Assembly: GCF_040712315.1 (NCBI RefSeq)
Contig: NC_134015.1
Location: forward strand, 8,459,945-8,523,944
Direction: 5' to 3'
DNA length: 64,000 nucleotides
From: Castanea sativa
Taxonomy: Eukaryota > Streptophyta > Magnoliopsida > Fagales > Fagaceae
Shown here: positions 1 to 12,001 of the stretch, one piece after another
Position numbering within the stretch: position 1 is the first letter of the stretch
Layout: each line of letters opens with the position of its first letter
Made by a program: the position numbers and the translations under genes
The notes under the pieces: generated by a model
Seen by the model: the letters and a program-made list of their open reading frames with translations, nothing else
Database searches by the model: none
What the model was told of the DNA's origin: nothing

Positions 1-102
1 ATGCGGTGGTAACAACTTTTTTTAAGATATTTCTCATTCGTTCTTGCTCTCTATGCCCTGGTGGAACACATCTTTATCCACCAGATCTTCTAGAACTTCT
101 TT

Positions 103-312
103 TCATACATCATGACGTATCATATGGCTTTCACTTGACTTAGCCAAGGATACACCCCTCCTCGGACCATTCCCATCAACCTTATTAACAATAGTAGGCC
201 TGTGGACATTTAAGTTCGACATAGTTATTCCCACTAAATCCTCCTCGGACAAATTAATACCTTCGAATCTAGCCCAAGGCCCAAAAACATATTCTGACCC
301 TTTTGCCCTCAC
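103..312 (-). pseudogene. possible retroelement-derived coding fragment
   Basis: An open frame of 69 codons on the minus strand contains FGPWARFEGINLSEEDL. It resembles, from memory only, linker segments of plant LINE ORF1-type nucleic-acid-binding proteins. No zinc knuckle or catalytic motif lies in the visible part, and the frame runs close to the window edge. It could equally be a chance frame. A T-run at about 319-334 sits just beyond its upstream end. Function is not assigned. Confidence 0.25.
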
Positions 313-425
313 AAGTGGTTTTTTTTTTTTTTTTGAATGACCTTTTTGTTGAATATATTTTTTATTTGTTGTTCCTTGGCCTAATCTTCTTGTTGTTGGC
401 AGTAGCTATTTTTACTACTATTTTG

Positions 426-592
426 GTAAAATTTTAGAGTTGTGCTAGGCACACAACAAACTATCATAATATTTTCACAACAATTAGTCCCTCATAAATC
501 GAAATAAAATATTAAACTACTCATTATAATTAAAAACAAGGTTGTTGTAAAAATTTTGTGAAATTTTGTTGTGTTTATAGAATTTTTCTAAT
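426..592. repeat. MITE-like AT-rich element
   Basis: A short AT-rich segment begins near GTTGTGCTAGGCACACAAC and ends near GTTTATAGAATTTTTC. Internal pairs such as TATTTTCACAACAA and TTGTTGTAAAAATTTT are imperfect inverted repeats. It looks like a diverged relative of the elements at 624-804 and 1878-2062. Confidence 0.35.
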
Positions 593-623
593 GTTTATTA
601 TTGTTATTTGGATTTTTATTTTT

Positions 624-804
624 GAGAAGCGTTAGGTCTACAATATTTTTATAATATTTTTACAATAAATCATAGGTGGTAATTTATTATTGGTTCTAAT
701 TACATTTTCATACCACTGAAATTACATTTTTGCCCATAATAACAACATGGAACAACTTGTCACTTAGAATTTGTTGATAAAATATTATAAATTTAGCATT
801 TCTC
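624..804. repeat. MITE, family sharing GAGAAGCGTTA ends
   Basis: About 180 bp running from GAGAAGCGTTAGGTCTACAA to AGCATTTCTC. The two ends are imperfect inverted repeats. The middle shares the order of motifs ACAATATTTTT, AATAAATC, TTATTATTGGTTCTAA and CCACTGAAATTA with 1878-2062. Diverged relatives can be followed at about 53580-53740 and 59034-59205. There is no coding capacity, so this is a non-autonomous DNA transposon family by inference. Confidence 0.5.
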
Positions 805-1456
805 TTTATCTTTATTATTTAAGGGGATAATGACTATGTTCGAGGGGTTAAGATTATATTTTTGTCAAACCAAAATTCTTGGAATTCTGTAAGTTAAAGA
901 TGTTCAATTTTTAATTTTTTTGTGGGTAGACAAAAACATAAATAATTATGAGTGTACTTTGTTTGTTTGTTTCCTTTTTTTTTTTTGGTAGGTCAAGGTG
1001 TTCTTATATATGTAGAGCGGCCCCTGCAAATCTCCCCCCTCACCCACCCCCTAATGTGTTTTTTTTTTTACTTCTCAGAAGATCACAATGAGAAAGTGGT
1101 GAACAGTTGTCCATTCCTCTGCATGTAAAAAAAAGGACATCTTCAAAAGTGATGGACATTTGTCAATTCCTCTCATATGGCTATGTGAGAGAGAGAGAGG
1201 CTTACGCTGGTCCTTCATTGAAGGAGCACTAGCCTTAACTTTGTAAATTAGGGGAAGATTGTACCATCGAGCAATCACTAGCTGTACCTTCACTAATAAA
1301 TGGGAAGGCAGTGCCAAAGGTACGGCAGAGGACTAACAATTTCAGCACGTACGTAGTCTCGGGTTGGCCTGGAGACTGACTACTGTGCTTGTCTCTGATG
1401 CATACTCACCTCGTAATGAATATAAACATTGAAAAATTTTTAGTATCACAACGTTA

Positions 1457-1553
1457 GCCACAACTCGCCTATGTGGTGAGTTGTGATTGGTAAAGAGGTG
1501 ACCCATTATCACATTTCCATCAATCACAACTCGCCACATAGGCGAGTTATGGC
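1457..1553. repeat. near-perfect long hairpin
   Basis: The arms at 1457-1490 and 1521-1553 are inverted copies. The left arm begins GCCACAACTCGCCTATGTGG. The right arm carries the complementary CCACATAGGCGAGTTATGGC. The arms are about 33 bp with a few mismatches around a loop of about 30 bp. The structure is too short for a gene and fits the core of a MITE or a foldback element. Confidence 0.6.
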
Positions 1554-1877
1554 CAATATTGTGGCTAAAGGTGTGGCATCTGAAGTGCTCTAAACATTAG
1601 GTTGGTCAAATATAGGAAGTATGGACCTCAAAAGCTATATTGGATGATGGATTATCTCCATTCTTTGCTGCCTAGAGTATCTCCAGCAAATTTCTTAAAT
1701 TTTTGTACTGTTTGAAAAATGAACAGTGATTACTTTTTAACTATCAACTTTTTCAAATACATTTTCCAACAGATTCTCAATCTCATTTAAATATAATTTC
1801 TTCATTCATTTTTTATTCTTTTTTTTTATCACCATTTATTCTTCCTATATTCATTCCCAACAATTATATTTTTCATT

Positions 1878-2062
1878 GAAAAGCGTTATATTTACAATAT
1901 TTTTTGTAATAGTTTTACAAGAATCACATCAAAATCTTATGTGAAAAGTTGTTACTAGTTCTAATTTAAAACCACCACTGAAATTATTTTTTTACTTACC
2001 ACTATTAGCTAATAACAATCTATTACTTAAGATTTATTGTGAAAATTGTAGTAGCATTTCTT
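1878..2062. repeat. MITE, second copy of the 624-804 family
   Basis: Begins GAAAAGCGTTATATTTACAA and ends GTAGTAGCATTTC. It shares the interior motif order with 624-804, including GTTCTAATTTAAAACCACCACTGAAATTA. Length is about 185 bp. Confidence 0.5.
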
Positions 2063-3059
2063 AATTGCTATTTCTTATTTTTAATATTATTTTTCCCTTC
2101 ACACCATTTGTCATCCATGTGTTTCTTTTTTTTTTTTTCTTGGTTTTTTCTCTACCATACATGTATCCCACTCCTTTCCTCTATCTACCTTTTTCTTTTT
2201 CTAGTTCATTCCCAATATTTCTTCAGCTATCTCTCTCTCTTTTTCTCTAACTATCTCTTTTTTTTTTACTTTTTCCATTTCTACTTGATTCTAGAACACT
2301 CTCTCCCTCTATCTCACACAAACAAATTCTCTCTCATACGCACATAGATCATCGGCAGAGAAGTGGAGATTGGCGTTCTACATGTTTTTTTGTTTGTTTG
2401 TTTGTTTGTTTTTTTTTTTTGTGTGTGTTCTGGTTTGATTGGTTTTATTTTATTGTTCAGATTTCATTAGGCTTATGAGAAAGATTGTTTTTGTGTTTCA
2501 AATCTTTCGATTGAGTTTTGTGTTTTTGTTTTGATTGTGGTATATTACCATTGAGATAGATAGTGAAGAACGAAAGAGAAAAGGAATGAGAGAGAGAATA
2601 TTTTTTTTATTAAGCAGGGTATTTTTTTAAGATAAAATAATGGTTTGGAGTTGCTACAGTGTTCTCTAGATTAAGAGAATTATTGTAGCAACTTCCAAAA
2701 AAAATTGGAAAAGTTTTGGGTTTAGACATGCTTTGGAGCGTGAATAGTGAACTTTTTTTCTCAAAAAAGTAAAGATAGAGCATCTATTGGAGATGCTCTT
2801 AGAGCCAACAATTTACACTATATAGACATATTTTGAACCCTATACTCTCCGGATAGAAGTCGGACCTCAACTGGCAACCCATCATGGATTGAACTTTCGT
2901 TCCTCTTTGGTCAATCTTTTGTGCCTCATTTAATAGCATAATTGCATAAAAGTTGTAAGCTTTTTGAATGGATCCTTTGGAAAACCACCACTAGTGGTGG
3001 TTTTAGGAATTTTTTTTCGAAGGTGTTTATTATGAAACTTAAATTATACAAAATATATC
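2063..3059. other. pyrimidine-rich spacer, no gene seen
   Basis: AT-rich and locally very pyrimidine-rich sequence (about 2080-2340), then TTTG repeats near 2387-2410. Open frames here read as strings of Phe, Leu and Ser and follow from composition. The 2650-2800 part carries the motif of trees' common MITEs (GAACAGTGAT-like and GTAGCAACT words), but I could not fix element ends. Confidence 0.5.
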
Positions 3060-3068
3060 TATAAATTG

Positions 3069-3122
<54 letters not shown>

Positions 3123-4290
3123 CAGTTGTCACCTTAACAGAAAAAAGAGGAGAAGAGAAGAGACTAGACTACTAGAGAGTAGAAGGCGAGTGCTTAGTGC
3201 CATATGTTTAGTTCACAATCAATCTCAAGTCTTGGAAAAGGAGGATGGTTGCGTAAGTTGATGGCTAGGGCAAAATTTAGTCATTTAATTATGAATAAAT
3301 CATACATAAAGGGTAGTTGTTTTACAGTGGTAGCTTTAGGAATTTTATTTAGAGTGGTCATTAAGAAATTTAAATTATTACAATATTTTTCTTGATACTG
3401 TTTTTTTAGGAAAAATGAATTAGAAATTATTTTTATTGAATAGGTTGAATGAACTACAAATTTTACCTTTTTGTTTTATAATAGGTTTCTGTTGAATAAT
3501 TTTTTCACTTGTTGTTGTTTGGTTTTGTATTGTTTTTATTTTGGTTTATGTTTGTTGCTATTTGGGCTAATATTTATTGTTGTTATTTAACTTTAAAATT
3601 ATGTTTGGAGGTAGAATTAATTTTGGAGAAATGTATTCATTCAGAAAATTTTTACAATGAAGCTTATACAAAAAACTGTTATTGGAGGGTGAAAAAAATA
3701 TTATTAGTATTTGACCCAAATTTGAATCAATAATAGCTAACCGCATAAGATTTGTTATAAAATTATTGTGAAAATGTTGTTAATATAGTACTACTATTCT
3801 TATTTTTGTTGAACCCAAAATTTTGTAATTTTCAAGTGAAGGTGTTCAAAATTTTCATTAGGGTAGTTACAATAGGTTAGTTTAGCATATAATATTTTTT
3901 TGGCAAATGCATATATACAATTTATTTTTGAAAATCAGGACTACCCTAACTTGCATGTAGGAGAACCCCCCCTGCTGTTCTATATGAAAAATTAGAAATA
4001 ATTAATAAAATAAAGAAAATTTTAAATTTAATAAAACAAAGTTTATAGCATGGGTGGCTAACGTGTTGGATGGCGGAAGGAGAAAGACTAAAAGGTAAAC
4101 GATGAGAACAAGGGCTGACTTGCATTGTCACTGACTTGGTTCTGCCCCTGATTTTAGTCTTTAAGTCATATCCACGAGCTTTCCCTGTTTCTGTCGTAGG
4201 CTTTTGTAATTTTTTGGCCCCCCCGGTTCATCACTTACCAGACCAGGTCGTAGAATTTGACGCGTTTCGGCACTCGGCAGTTAATAAGGA
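3060..4290 (+). repeat. duplicated flank A, unit 1 of the SRC2-like locus
   Basis: This stretch is repeated in the same orientation at about 58440-59678. It opens with a TA microsatellite at 3071-3119, like its partner at 58449-58515. Shared landmarks include GTCAGTTGTC just after the microsatellite, AAGGAGGATGGTTGCGTAAG (AAGGAGGAGGGTTGCGTAAG in the partner), and GTAGAATTTGACGCGTTTC at the right end. No conserved reading frame joins the copies, so it is a non-coding part of a segmental duplication upstream of the gene at 4849. Confidence 0.75.
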
Positions 4291-4621
4291 AAAGGTTAAC
4301 CAACCCTTTAAAGTGTCCATTAAGGATAATTTGTTGTGGGATTCACTTAATTAATAAAAATTAGTATAGATTAATGAAATGACTGAAAATAGTATTGAAA
4401 TATTAAGTGGAGCTCAAAAAGTAGGTTTTATGGACTCTATACTTATAAAATTAGTAAAAAATCTGATAAAGAAATTGACTTTATTGACATAAAGTTGGGG
4501 TTTAATTTGAAATATAAGGTTTGATTTTATAATAGCCTAAAACACATGCTTTAATTGACCTAAAGCACATTCTCAAAAAAAAAAAAAAAATGACAAAGCC
4601 TAATAATTGTATATTAAAATT

Positions 4622-4631
4622 CTTATATAAA
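4622..4631 (+). promoter_or_regulatory. candidate TATA box of the SRC2-like gene
   Basis: TTATATAAAA lies about 220 bp upstream of the chosen ATG and is the best TATA match in the upstream 400 bp. Poly-A and GT microsatellite tracts (4726-4752, 4800-4818) occupy the presumed 5' leader. The position is plausible, but no transcript evidence is available. Confidence 0.35.
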
Positions 4632-4848
4632 ATACTAATTTTCTTTTATGTTATAACCTCTTTTCCATGTCTTGTGTGTGTTAATTAAAAAAAAAGTACA
4701 GTTTCCATCAAATTCAGACTCTTCTCAAAAAAAAAAAAAAAAAAAAAAAAAAATCCAAAGCCAGATCCACTAACCTCTAAATTTGTCCCCAAAACTCTTT
4801 GTGTGTGTGTGTGTGTGTTGTTGCTAAACTCCTGCTTGTTTGAAGAAG

Positions 4849-5583
4849 ATGATGGCGTACAGTCCTTTGGAAATTATAATTGAGTCAGCAACGGACTTGG
4901 AGAACGTGAATCATGTCTTCAAAATGAAAGTGTACGCTGTGGTTTCAATTTGCGGCAGCGACAATTCTAATCTAAATCTCACAGAGCAAAGAACACCTGT
5001 TGACATAGACGGTCATTCAAACCCGAAATGGAATTTCTTCGCTAAGTTCAACGTCGACATAGTTGCAGCACAGCAGAACCAGCTCACCCTTGTCATCAAG
5101 CTCAAGTCGGTCAGAAATATCCACTTATTGAAACCAAATGGCGATGTCGATATCGGTGAAGTCAATGTGCCCATCAAGAATTTTCTGACGGACAGTTTTG
5201 GCCACGCAGAAGAAGATGAAGAAAATGTGAATTACCCTGTCAGAACCATGGCTGGGGAGCCCAAAAGAGTACTAAATTTTTCGTACAAGTTGGGGAAGCC
5301 AAGTTCTAGGGAGTATCAACATGTTGTTCAACAACCAGGTTATTGTGGATGTTCACACTTTGGGTATGCAGTTCCGCCCCCATATCCAGCGTATGGGCAC
5401 GCAGCTCCGCCACCATATGGGCAAGCAGCTCCGCTGTATGGACACGCAGCTCCGCAGATGCAGCCTCAGCAGAAGCCTAACAGCATTTTTGCTCAGTTGG
5501 GGATAGGGCTCGTAGGTGGAGCGATCAGTGGATTGATAGGTGGGGTTGCCCAGGGGGGAATTGGTGCTCTTTTTTCTGGGTAG
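4849..5583 (+). CDS. SRC2-like C2-domain protein
   Basis: Intronless frame of 244 residues. The first in-frame ATG is at 4849, followed by a second at 4852; the frame upstream has only TTG, so I start at ATG. Residues about 5-130 form a C2 domain: the opening LEIIIESATDLENVN, the landmark GHSNPKWNFFAKF, and the later GDVDIGEVNVPIKNF are the SRC2/BAP-type layout. Residues about 155-205 are a Pro/Tyr/Gly/His/Ala region with PYPAYGHAAP units. The tail, from QKPNSIFAQLGIG to GGIGALFSG, is Gly-rich and hydrophobic and could enter a membrane. Known family members (soybean SRC2, Arabidopsis At1g09070) bind membranes or partner proteins in a Ca-linked way and respond to cold and stress. The ligand and response of this copy are not visible in sequence. 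It belongs to a three-unit duplication; copies at 57111 and 59679 are altered. Confidence 0.85.
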   Translation: MMAYSPLEIIIESATDLENVNHVFKMKVYAVVSICGSDNSNLNLTEQRTPVDIDGHSNPKWNFFAKFNVDIVAAQQNQLTLVIKLKSVRNIHLLKPNGDVDIGEVNVPIKNFLTDSFGHAEEDEENVNYPVRTMAGEPKRVLNFSYKLGKPSSREYQHVVQQPGYCGCSHFGYAVPPPYPAYGHAAPPPYGQAAPLYGHAAPQMQPQQKPNSIFAQLGIGLVGGAISGLIGGVAQGGIGALFSG

Positions 5584-6700
5584 ATAGCTTGATATCTAAT
5601 TTGCTGGCTGCCCTTCATAGTAAGTGCAAAAATCTTAGTATCTAAAGGGGTACATGCTACATATGTATCATTTTTTTAAGGATGGAGCTTACGTATATTG
5701 GGCTATCCAATTAAGTTCAAACACATTATTGTAATAAATTTAGGGAAATGATTAAAGGAGTTGTGTGTGTAAGTTTGTGGGTAATAAATACTCCCACAAA
5801 TTTAAACTTACAGTATGCGAGAATAGTGTGAATGCTTTGTAAGGTGTCTACAAAATCAAACACTTTTGAAGCCATGATTGAAAGAATATTTTTATTTTTA
5901 TTTTGATAAAATTTTAGTACCATTAAAGTTTTGAGCCAATTAGTGTTAATCGATGAAATTCTTCTCCACTTGCTCGTGTGTTAAGATATATTTGGTGAGA
6001 TTTTTTCTTATTGGTTTTTTTATTTAATAATTAAGAAAATGAGTTCATAGGTGTATTTGCTTTCTTGGCTCGCCTGAACCCTACTAAGTTAATAGCATGG
6101 CCCGTCCACACAATTAATGGGGTGTGTCAATACCCGATCTTAAGAAAAATAAATAAATTAAATAAATAAAATGTGAAGAGTTGAAGAGTTTTTTACTACT
6201 TAAGCACCTTCACGGATGATATTTTATTTTATTATTGTTGTTGAAATTTGTCTTAGTGTGATAATTATTGTAAACCTATAGTACTTTATGGTTGAACTTT
6301 TGTGCTCTTTTACTTCTCATTGGCGGTTTGTTTTTACCTAAAAATTAGGTGTCTTGCTTGTGGAATTTTTCATCTATATTAGGTATTGTGTTTGGCTAAT
6401 TTATTTCAGAAAAAATATCTAGTTTATTAATTTTGAGAAAAAAGAAGAAGGAGAATAGTCAATCACAATGGTTGTATTCATTGGATCTAATTTTCCAACA
6501 TAATACTATGCCATTCTTTTTTCTTTTTTTAAGTTTCTCAGTATTCCTCTAGTCTTTAAATAGAGAGAAACCTCTTTGGAACACTATCATCACTAGTTGT
6601 GAAAATACATATTAATTGGTAGCAGATTGATACTCTGTTATTTGACTCAAGCTGTGTTATTGTTAGAAGACCTTGGAATTTTATGATTTTCTAATGAAAT
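5584..6700 (+). repeat. duplicated flank C, unit 1 (3' flank of SRC2-like gene)
   Basis: The 3' flank recurs at 57636-58110 and 59748-62205. Shared landmarks are GCTGCCCTTCATAGTAAGTG, CTACATGCTACATATGTATC, GAAATTCTTCTCCACTTGCT and, in units 1 and 3 only, CCTCTAGTCTTTAAATAGAG near 6547. Similarity to unit 3 fades near 6700. It has no coding frame of its own; the first part is probably 3' UTR. Confidence 0.75.
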
Positions 6701-9121
6701 TTTGTCTAAAATATGATTTTTGGTATGGACTAAAATGAAACTATATGTACTTTTGAAAAATTAATTATATAGACTAACTATGCTTCGGACCCAGACACTA
6801 GAGGATATACATTAGCATAGTATTAGTTTCTTCTATAGCCTATCATTGGTCTATCTGTGATTCTGGTGATAGTAATGAGAATATAACATGACCATAATCA
6901 TAAAAAAAATGAAATTGATCAAGAGTACAAAATCTAATTGAATATAGTTATTGTTTCAACTCCAACGAAATTCTTTGAATTTTGTGAAGGCATTGCAAAT
7001 TATAATTTTCATGCATCTAGAACTCTCTGAAAATTATAATGTTATTTTTCTTAAAGTATCTGCATTTCGTACGTCAAATCCATTTGAATTGAAGAGAAAT
7101 TTTTAAGCTTATTAAGTTTCATCTTAGGTAAGCTCATTTATTTTACTTGTAAATATAATTTATCCAGTTAATTAGGACTTGGTTATTTATTAAATTGTTA
7201 AACTCACTTCCCCTCCTTTTTCTCCCCCTTTCAGATTCAGATCTTAATTAAGGAATAGCAAGTGTTGGGGCTTTGATTGGGGTGTACACATGAGAGGAGT
7301 TCAAGAATATTTTGCAATGAGATTTGGATGTATTTAGTACTGAAGATAACAATTTGGACTCTTTTTGGATTGATGCTTTGGAAACTTTGACAAGCAAATT
7401 ATCGATGATAATTGGATTTGATTTTACTTACTAACTATTTGACGATAGTTCCGCTCTTTATGTAGACCTTGTACACTTGTTGGGTGAAAACTTTATAAGT
7501 GCACAACCGTTGTCACGTGTCTAAGCTATTGGTTTGGTTGGAGTTGGCGTGACAATAAAATGATATTAGAGTAAACCTAATAATTCCATGTAGTTCAAGG
7601 GAACTGCAACACAATGTAGGTCATGTTGAGGAAGTCGGGAATTTAGGTGAGAGAGATTATGATACCCCAAATTGAACGAGTTTGATTTGATTGGATTGTT
7701 TGAGTGTATGTTGTACGAGCGTATGTTGAGTCCCACATTTGGTTGGTGTTTAATTATTAAGTGGTTCTTGGGATTATAAATGATTACAATAAGCTACAAT
7801 GGTAACTTTATAAGTGATTATGATCGATGAGCTACAATGGTAACTTAACAGTCCTTTTGGTGATTGATAATTAAGGTTGAAATATTATTGCTCTCTGTTT
7901 GGGGAAAAAAAATCATAACTTGATAAATTGATCTCATACATAATTCTTTGGGGACTAAACAGAATCTTTGAATTTGGTAATATAGCTTTTAGTACATGTA
8001 AAGAATCTAAATAAGATTTTTGACATAATATGATCCTCAATGGTTCAACAATTGAGCCGAATGCCCAATGCAGAAAACCATCCAATGTGATCCCTCATCA
8101 CATAGTGTTTGTTTCAATTTTAAGTTACCGCAAAGCTATGCCAATTGCCCATGTATACTCTTTGTTTTTGTGGTTACGTGAGGGACAACGTAGGCCCTAA
8201 CCATATATAACAGTCATGAAGTCCAGTTTTGTCCCACCACTAATGTGAACCAGTCAATAAATAGCCATGAAACGTGCGTAGGAAATAGACTCAGTCTCTT
8301 ATCTCCCACAGCCACTTGTTGAGTTTCTCTTTCACTTTCTTGGAAGATCAAAATGAGAAGGCGAAGAAACATTCATCCCTTTCTCTGTTTTTCAATTAGA
8401 GTAATACTTGAGAATTACAAAATATATTGTGAAAAAATGTTAGTAATTCAAAACATGGTTTTAAACATTAAATATGGCTTCCTTCAAAATGAAATTAAAA
8501 ATAATAATATAAATAAATAAATAAATTCTGCCACCGCACACCTCCTCCACAAATCTCAACCATGCCATCCACAAAAATATATAATTAAAGTCTTCCTAGA
8601 CCTAGAGTCAACCTACCCTTAACTGAGAACTTTCTCACTAGCGATATCAGGAATCTTCCAATGTTATCTAAAGTCTGCATGCGCTTATAAGTGGAAGATG
8701 AGTGATGCTGGATAAGCTACCTTAAGATGATTCGCATGGGTCTCAAGGTAATTTTAGTCAAACTTCGTTTAAAATTTTCACTTATACTATTTTACTATCT
8801 TAGTTAATGTGTTATCTATACTCTCTAGAAGAGAATTCCTCTTCTTCAACTAAACTTTTTTTAAGACAAAAATACCTTCATCAAGTATCCAATAACTTTT
8901 CTTACAAATGTCTTAGAAATCAACACCATAATAGCCTCATGAATAGATAGTAAGTTTTTTTAGAAATAGGGTCAACAACGTCAAATACTAAATTCCAAAA
9001 CACCCATCACTCTCTTATCAGGTTTTTAATTTTTATTACCCACGATTATCTATTTCTAACTGCATTTTCACCAAATACATCCAATTTTTAAAATTCTTCT
9101 ACACGTCTACCACTACTAAAC

Positions 9122-9173
<52 letters not shown>

Positions 9174-9560
9174 AAGAATTTTTTTTTAAAAATTTATGTA
9201 ACTTTTAAGTATATCTAAATTATCCAATTAAAGCTATCTACACTCTACACAATGCAAGACTACAACCACTAAATGGTTCCTAAATTAATGCAAATTTTAG
9301 GAATTCAAAATTCCAATATTTCTTATCATGTTCTCTATCATGATCTCTTTAATCCTTATCAGTTATCACTACCAACATTTTTAGATAATTAACTCCATCG
9401 AAAACCCACTACTCAGAAAAAAATGGTTACTACTAATTTATTCAACTATCCGCTTTGTTCTATTTCTATTTGAATTCAAATATTTCAACTACGTAAGGTA
9501 ACTTTAAAAACCCCAAAAAAAAAGAAAAAACTCATTCTTATCGATTATCACAACAATGTG
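6701..9560. other. intergenic, no gene recognised
   Basis: AT-rich spacer. A plant-repeat-like phrase GTTGAGTCCCACATTTGGTT lies near 7727. A short TATA-like AATAAATAG with ATGAGAAGGCGAAGAAAC (8253-8370) could be a broken gene 5' end, but no frame continues beyond about 55 codons. A CT then TA microsatellite occupies 9127-9172. Confidence 0.5.
9127..9172. repeat. (CT)n(TA)n microsatellite
   Basis: About 14 CT units followed directly by about 9 TA units. Confidence 0.9.
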
Positions 9561-9567
9561 TTGACAC

Positions 9568-10385
9568 CTAGGGTGTCCATGGGTCGAGTCGGCTCGGGTT
9601 TGGGCTCAACCCATAACCAACCCGACTCTGTTGGGTTGAAGGACGACGGACCCACTGCTATAGCAAAAAACTACGGGTCGAGTCGAATCGGGCTCAGGTG
9701 GACGGTGGTTGGACCTAACTCGACTGAAAGACAAAAAACAAAGATGAAACTTGGTACAAATTTCACAAATCTTAAGAAAAAATCTACAAACCCAAATATC
9801 AGTAACCACAAATTCGAAGAACCTAGACAGAAATAGAGAGAAATAATAGCAAATCTGAACTTGCATGAGACTAAAACGAAGAAATAAAGAGTGTTACTAG
9901 CAAATCGACGATGATGTGATGAAGGAGATTCGTAGCTCAGCGATGGTGGAGGTTTGAAGATCTAAAGATTCAGATCGGTGATGGTGTGATGAAGGAGAAT
10001 CGTAGCTCAACGATGGTGGAGGTTCAAAGATCTAAAGATACAATTGGCGATGGTGTTGGCTGTTAAGCGCGAGAGAGATTGAGAGCATGAGACTCTGAGG
10101 CGAGACTGAGAGAGTGAGTGGACAAAGAAACTAACGGTGAGTGAGCCGATGATGGTCTGAATTAGAGTGGAGAATCTAAAATGACTAAGAATTGGGTTAT
10201 ATACACGGTCGTGTTAGGTGGATCGGGTTTTGGAAGGGAAGACCTGCCACTTGACCTGCCAGAATCAATTTGGGATGGCAGTAACCCGCTGCTGACCGCC
10301 AAGTAGTCGGGTCAGGTAATTGCCGGTTTGGGTTCGTTCGGTTTGGTCAGATAGGTCGGGTTTGCAGTTTTGTTGGACAAGCCTA
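9568..10385. mobile_element. non-autonomous hAT-like transposon
   Basis: About 818 bp flanked by GTTGACAC (9560-9567) and GTTTACAC (10386-10393), an 8-bp target duplication with one mismatch, the size typical of hAT elements. The ends are imperfect inverted repeats: CTAGGGTGTCCA at the left against the complement of TGGACAAGCCTA at the right. Subterminal parts are dense in CGGGT and CGAGT words, unlike the AT-rich neighbourhood. The interior has a tandem duplication of about 72 bp (about 9905-10042, GATGGTGGAGGTT units). No transposase is encoded. Confidence 0.7.
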
Positions 10386-10877
10386 GTTTACACCCCATTT
10401 TGCAAATGGAGGGTAAAAGGGTAATTTTACCTTGAAAACAGACATCTTAATTGTGGTCATTAGATCCTTAATTTCATTTCATCAAAATGATATTGATGTT
10501 GTAACAATTAGATCGACTGGTCATAAACCCTAATCAAACCATCAGAATGAAAGTTATCATCAAATCAAATTTTGATGGCCAAGATGCACTATCAAAAATT
10601 GAGTCCAACTATATGTGATTATGAAAAATTAATTCAAATTGATTATAATTATAATCAATTTGAGATTAATAACATCTCATAATTTGATTGGTTAAGACTA
10701 CATTTTACGGTAAGATTGCACACACTTAATTAATTAGATAGTCAAATATTAATTATATAATGAGTAATTTTGTGAAACTATCTTTTTAATTAAGATAAAT
10801 TTGGAACTAATTAAGTTTGAAATGGAAGTGATTAGAGTCTATTAATGTTAATTGTGCTGAAATTATTTTCTAACAAA

Positions 10878-12000
10878 TGACCTCTTCTTACTATTTTATT
10901 GATATCTCTACGAATATTTTGAATTTGTGAATGCCGTTAATATTTCTAGAAACTAGACATCCAGGGCTTCAATTTGAGCATAAGAATGAGACAATTCCGA
11001 TTCGAATTGAGTAAGATATGATTTTTGTTTTGAATTTGGCTCTGCGGACTGTTATAATAGCTATGGGAAAGCCGAATTTTGCTTGCTCATTACTCCCACC
11101 AATCTCTACATTTAATGCATCAGCTTTCCCCAAAGTCTAAAATAGGGTCTAGGATTATGATTCATTTTAATCCTTTGTCAACCCTTATTAAATGACCTTC
11201 CATTCATATTTTCTCCACCATTGCTATATGAACCCCCCCTTCTCCTCCATTCCAAAGCACACGAAAAACCTCCTCTCTTCTTCTCTCTTGAGTTCTAGTG
11301 AAGTAAAGTAGTCTTGTCATATCTTGATCTTCCTAAAGCTCAAGGTATTGAGTGAGACTCACTCTCCCTCTCATAGTTCTACGTTTCTACTCTACCCTTA
11401 GGACATCCATCAAGAGCCTCCTCCTCTATCTTGTGAATCTTGCATGCAAGTATAATCTCTTTCCCTAACTTGTTTTCTATATAATTATTATGAGATTTAG
11501 ATTAGAGCATGATAGTGTTTATTTAAATTCCTTGAATATGTTTGAATGTTCTTAAATGTTTATATGCATTCTTCACATGTTCTTGGTTGTTCATCACATA
11601 TTCATGCATAACACTAGCTTTGATATTAAATCCACATGAAAAATATGAAAAACATGTTTGTTTCATAATTCTCTCAAATCTTTGAATCTAGGATATCAAT
11701 ATTCACACACATTCACTAGATTTTATTTTTCAATACAAACGCAAGGATTAATAAATTGAATTAGGGTTTATCACATGCACACACATTAAATTCAAGCAAA
11801 ACAATGAACATGCAATTGATTGATAACATGTTGGATGTTGTGACATGAATGTTAGCCACCATAGTCTAGTAAACCAGTTTTACCAAGCATGGTGGGTGCC
11901 TAACACCTTCCCACCTTGTAACATAGCCTCTTAGCTTAGATTAAGGGTTGATAGATCAATTATTATCCCTGTAATTTTCAATTTCTAGATTTTAACTAAG
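10878..12000 (+). repeat. left arm of a 1.1-kb inverted repeat, LTR-like
   Basis: This arm matches the reverse complement of 13183-14308 over nearly its full length. Landmarks are TATTGATATCTCTACGAATA (inverse near 14280), GCTATATGAAC near 11223 (inverse GTTTATATAG near 13950), and CCACCATAGTCTAGTAAACC near 11856 (inverse near 13325). A TATA-like GCTATATGAA, a pyrimidine-rich stretch after it and a polyadenylation-like region suggest an old LTR. No genes of a retroelement are left beside it. Confidence 0.65.
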
Positions 12001-12001
12001 A

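Noticed and set aside
2039..2347. Open frame of 102 codons, hydrophobic
   Set aside because: Almost only Phe, Leu, Ser and Tyr from a pyrimidine-rich tract; composition explains it, and a MITE covers its start.
4136..4354. Frame of 72 codons within flank A
   Set aside because: The corresponding sequence in unit 3 does not preserve the frame.
4840..4848. TTG start for the SRC2-like gene (and likewise 57102)
   Set aside because: A nuclear plant gene starts at ATG; the first in-frame ATGs are at 4849 and 57111.
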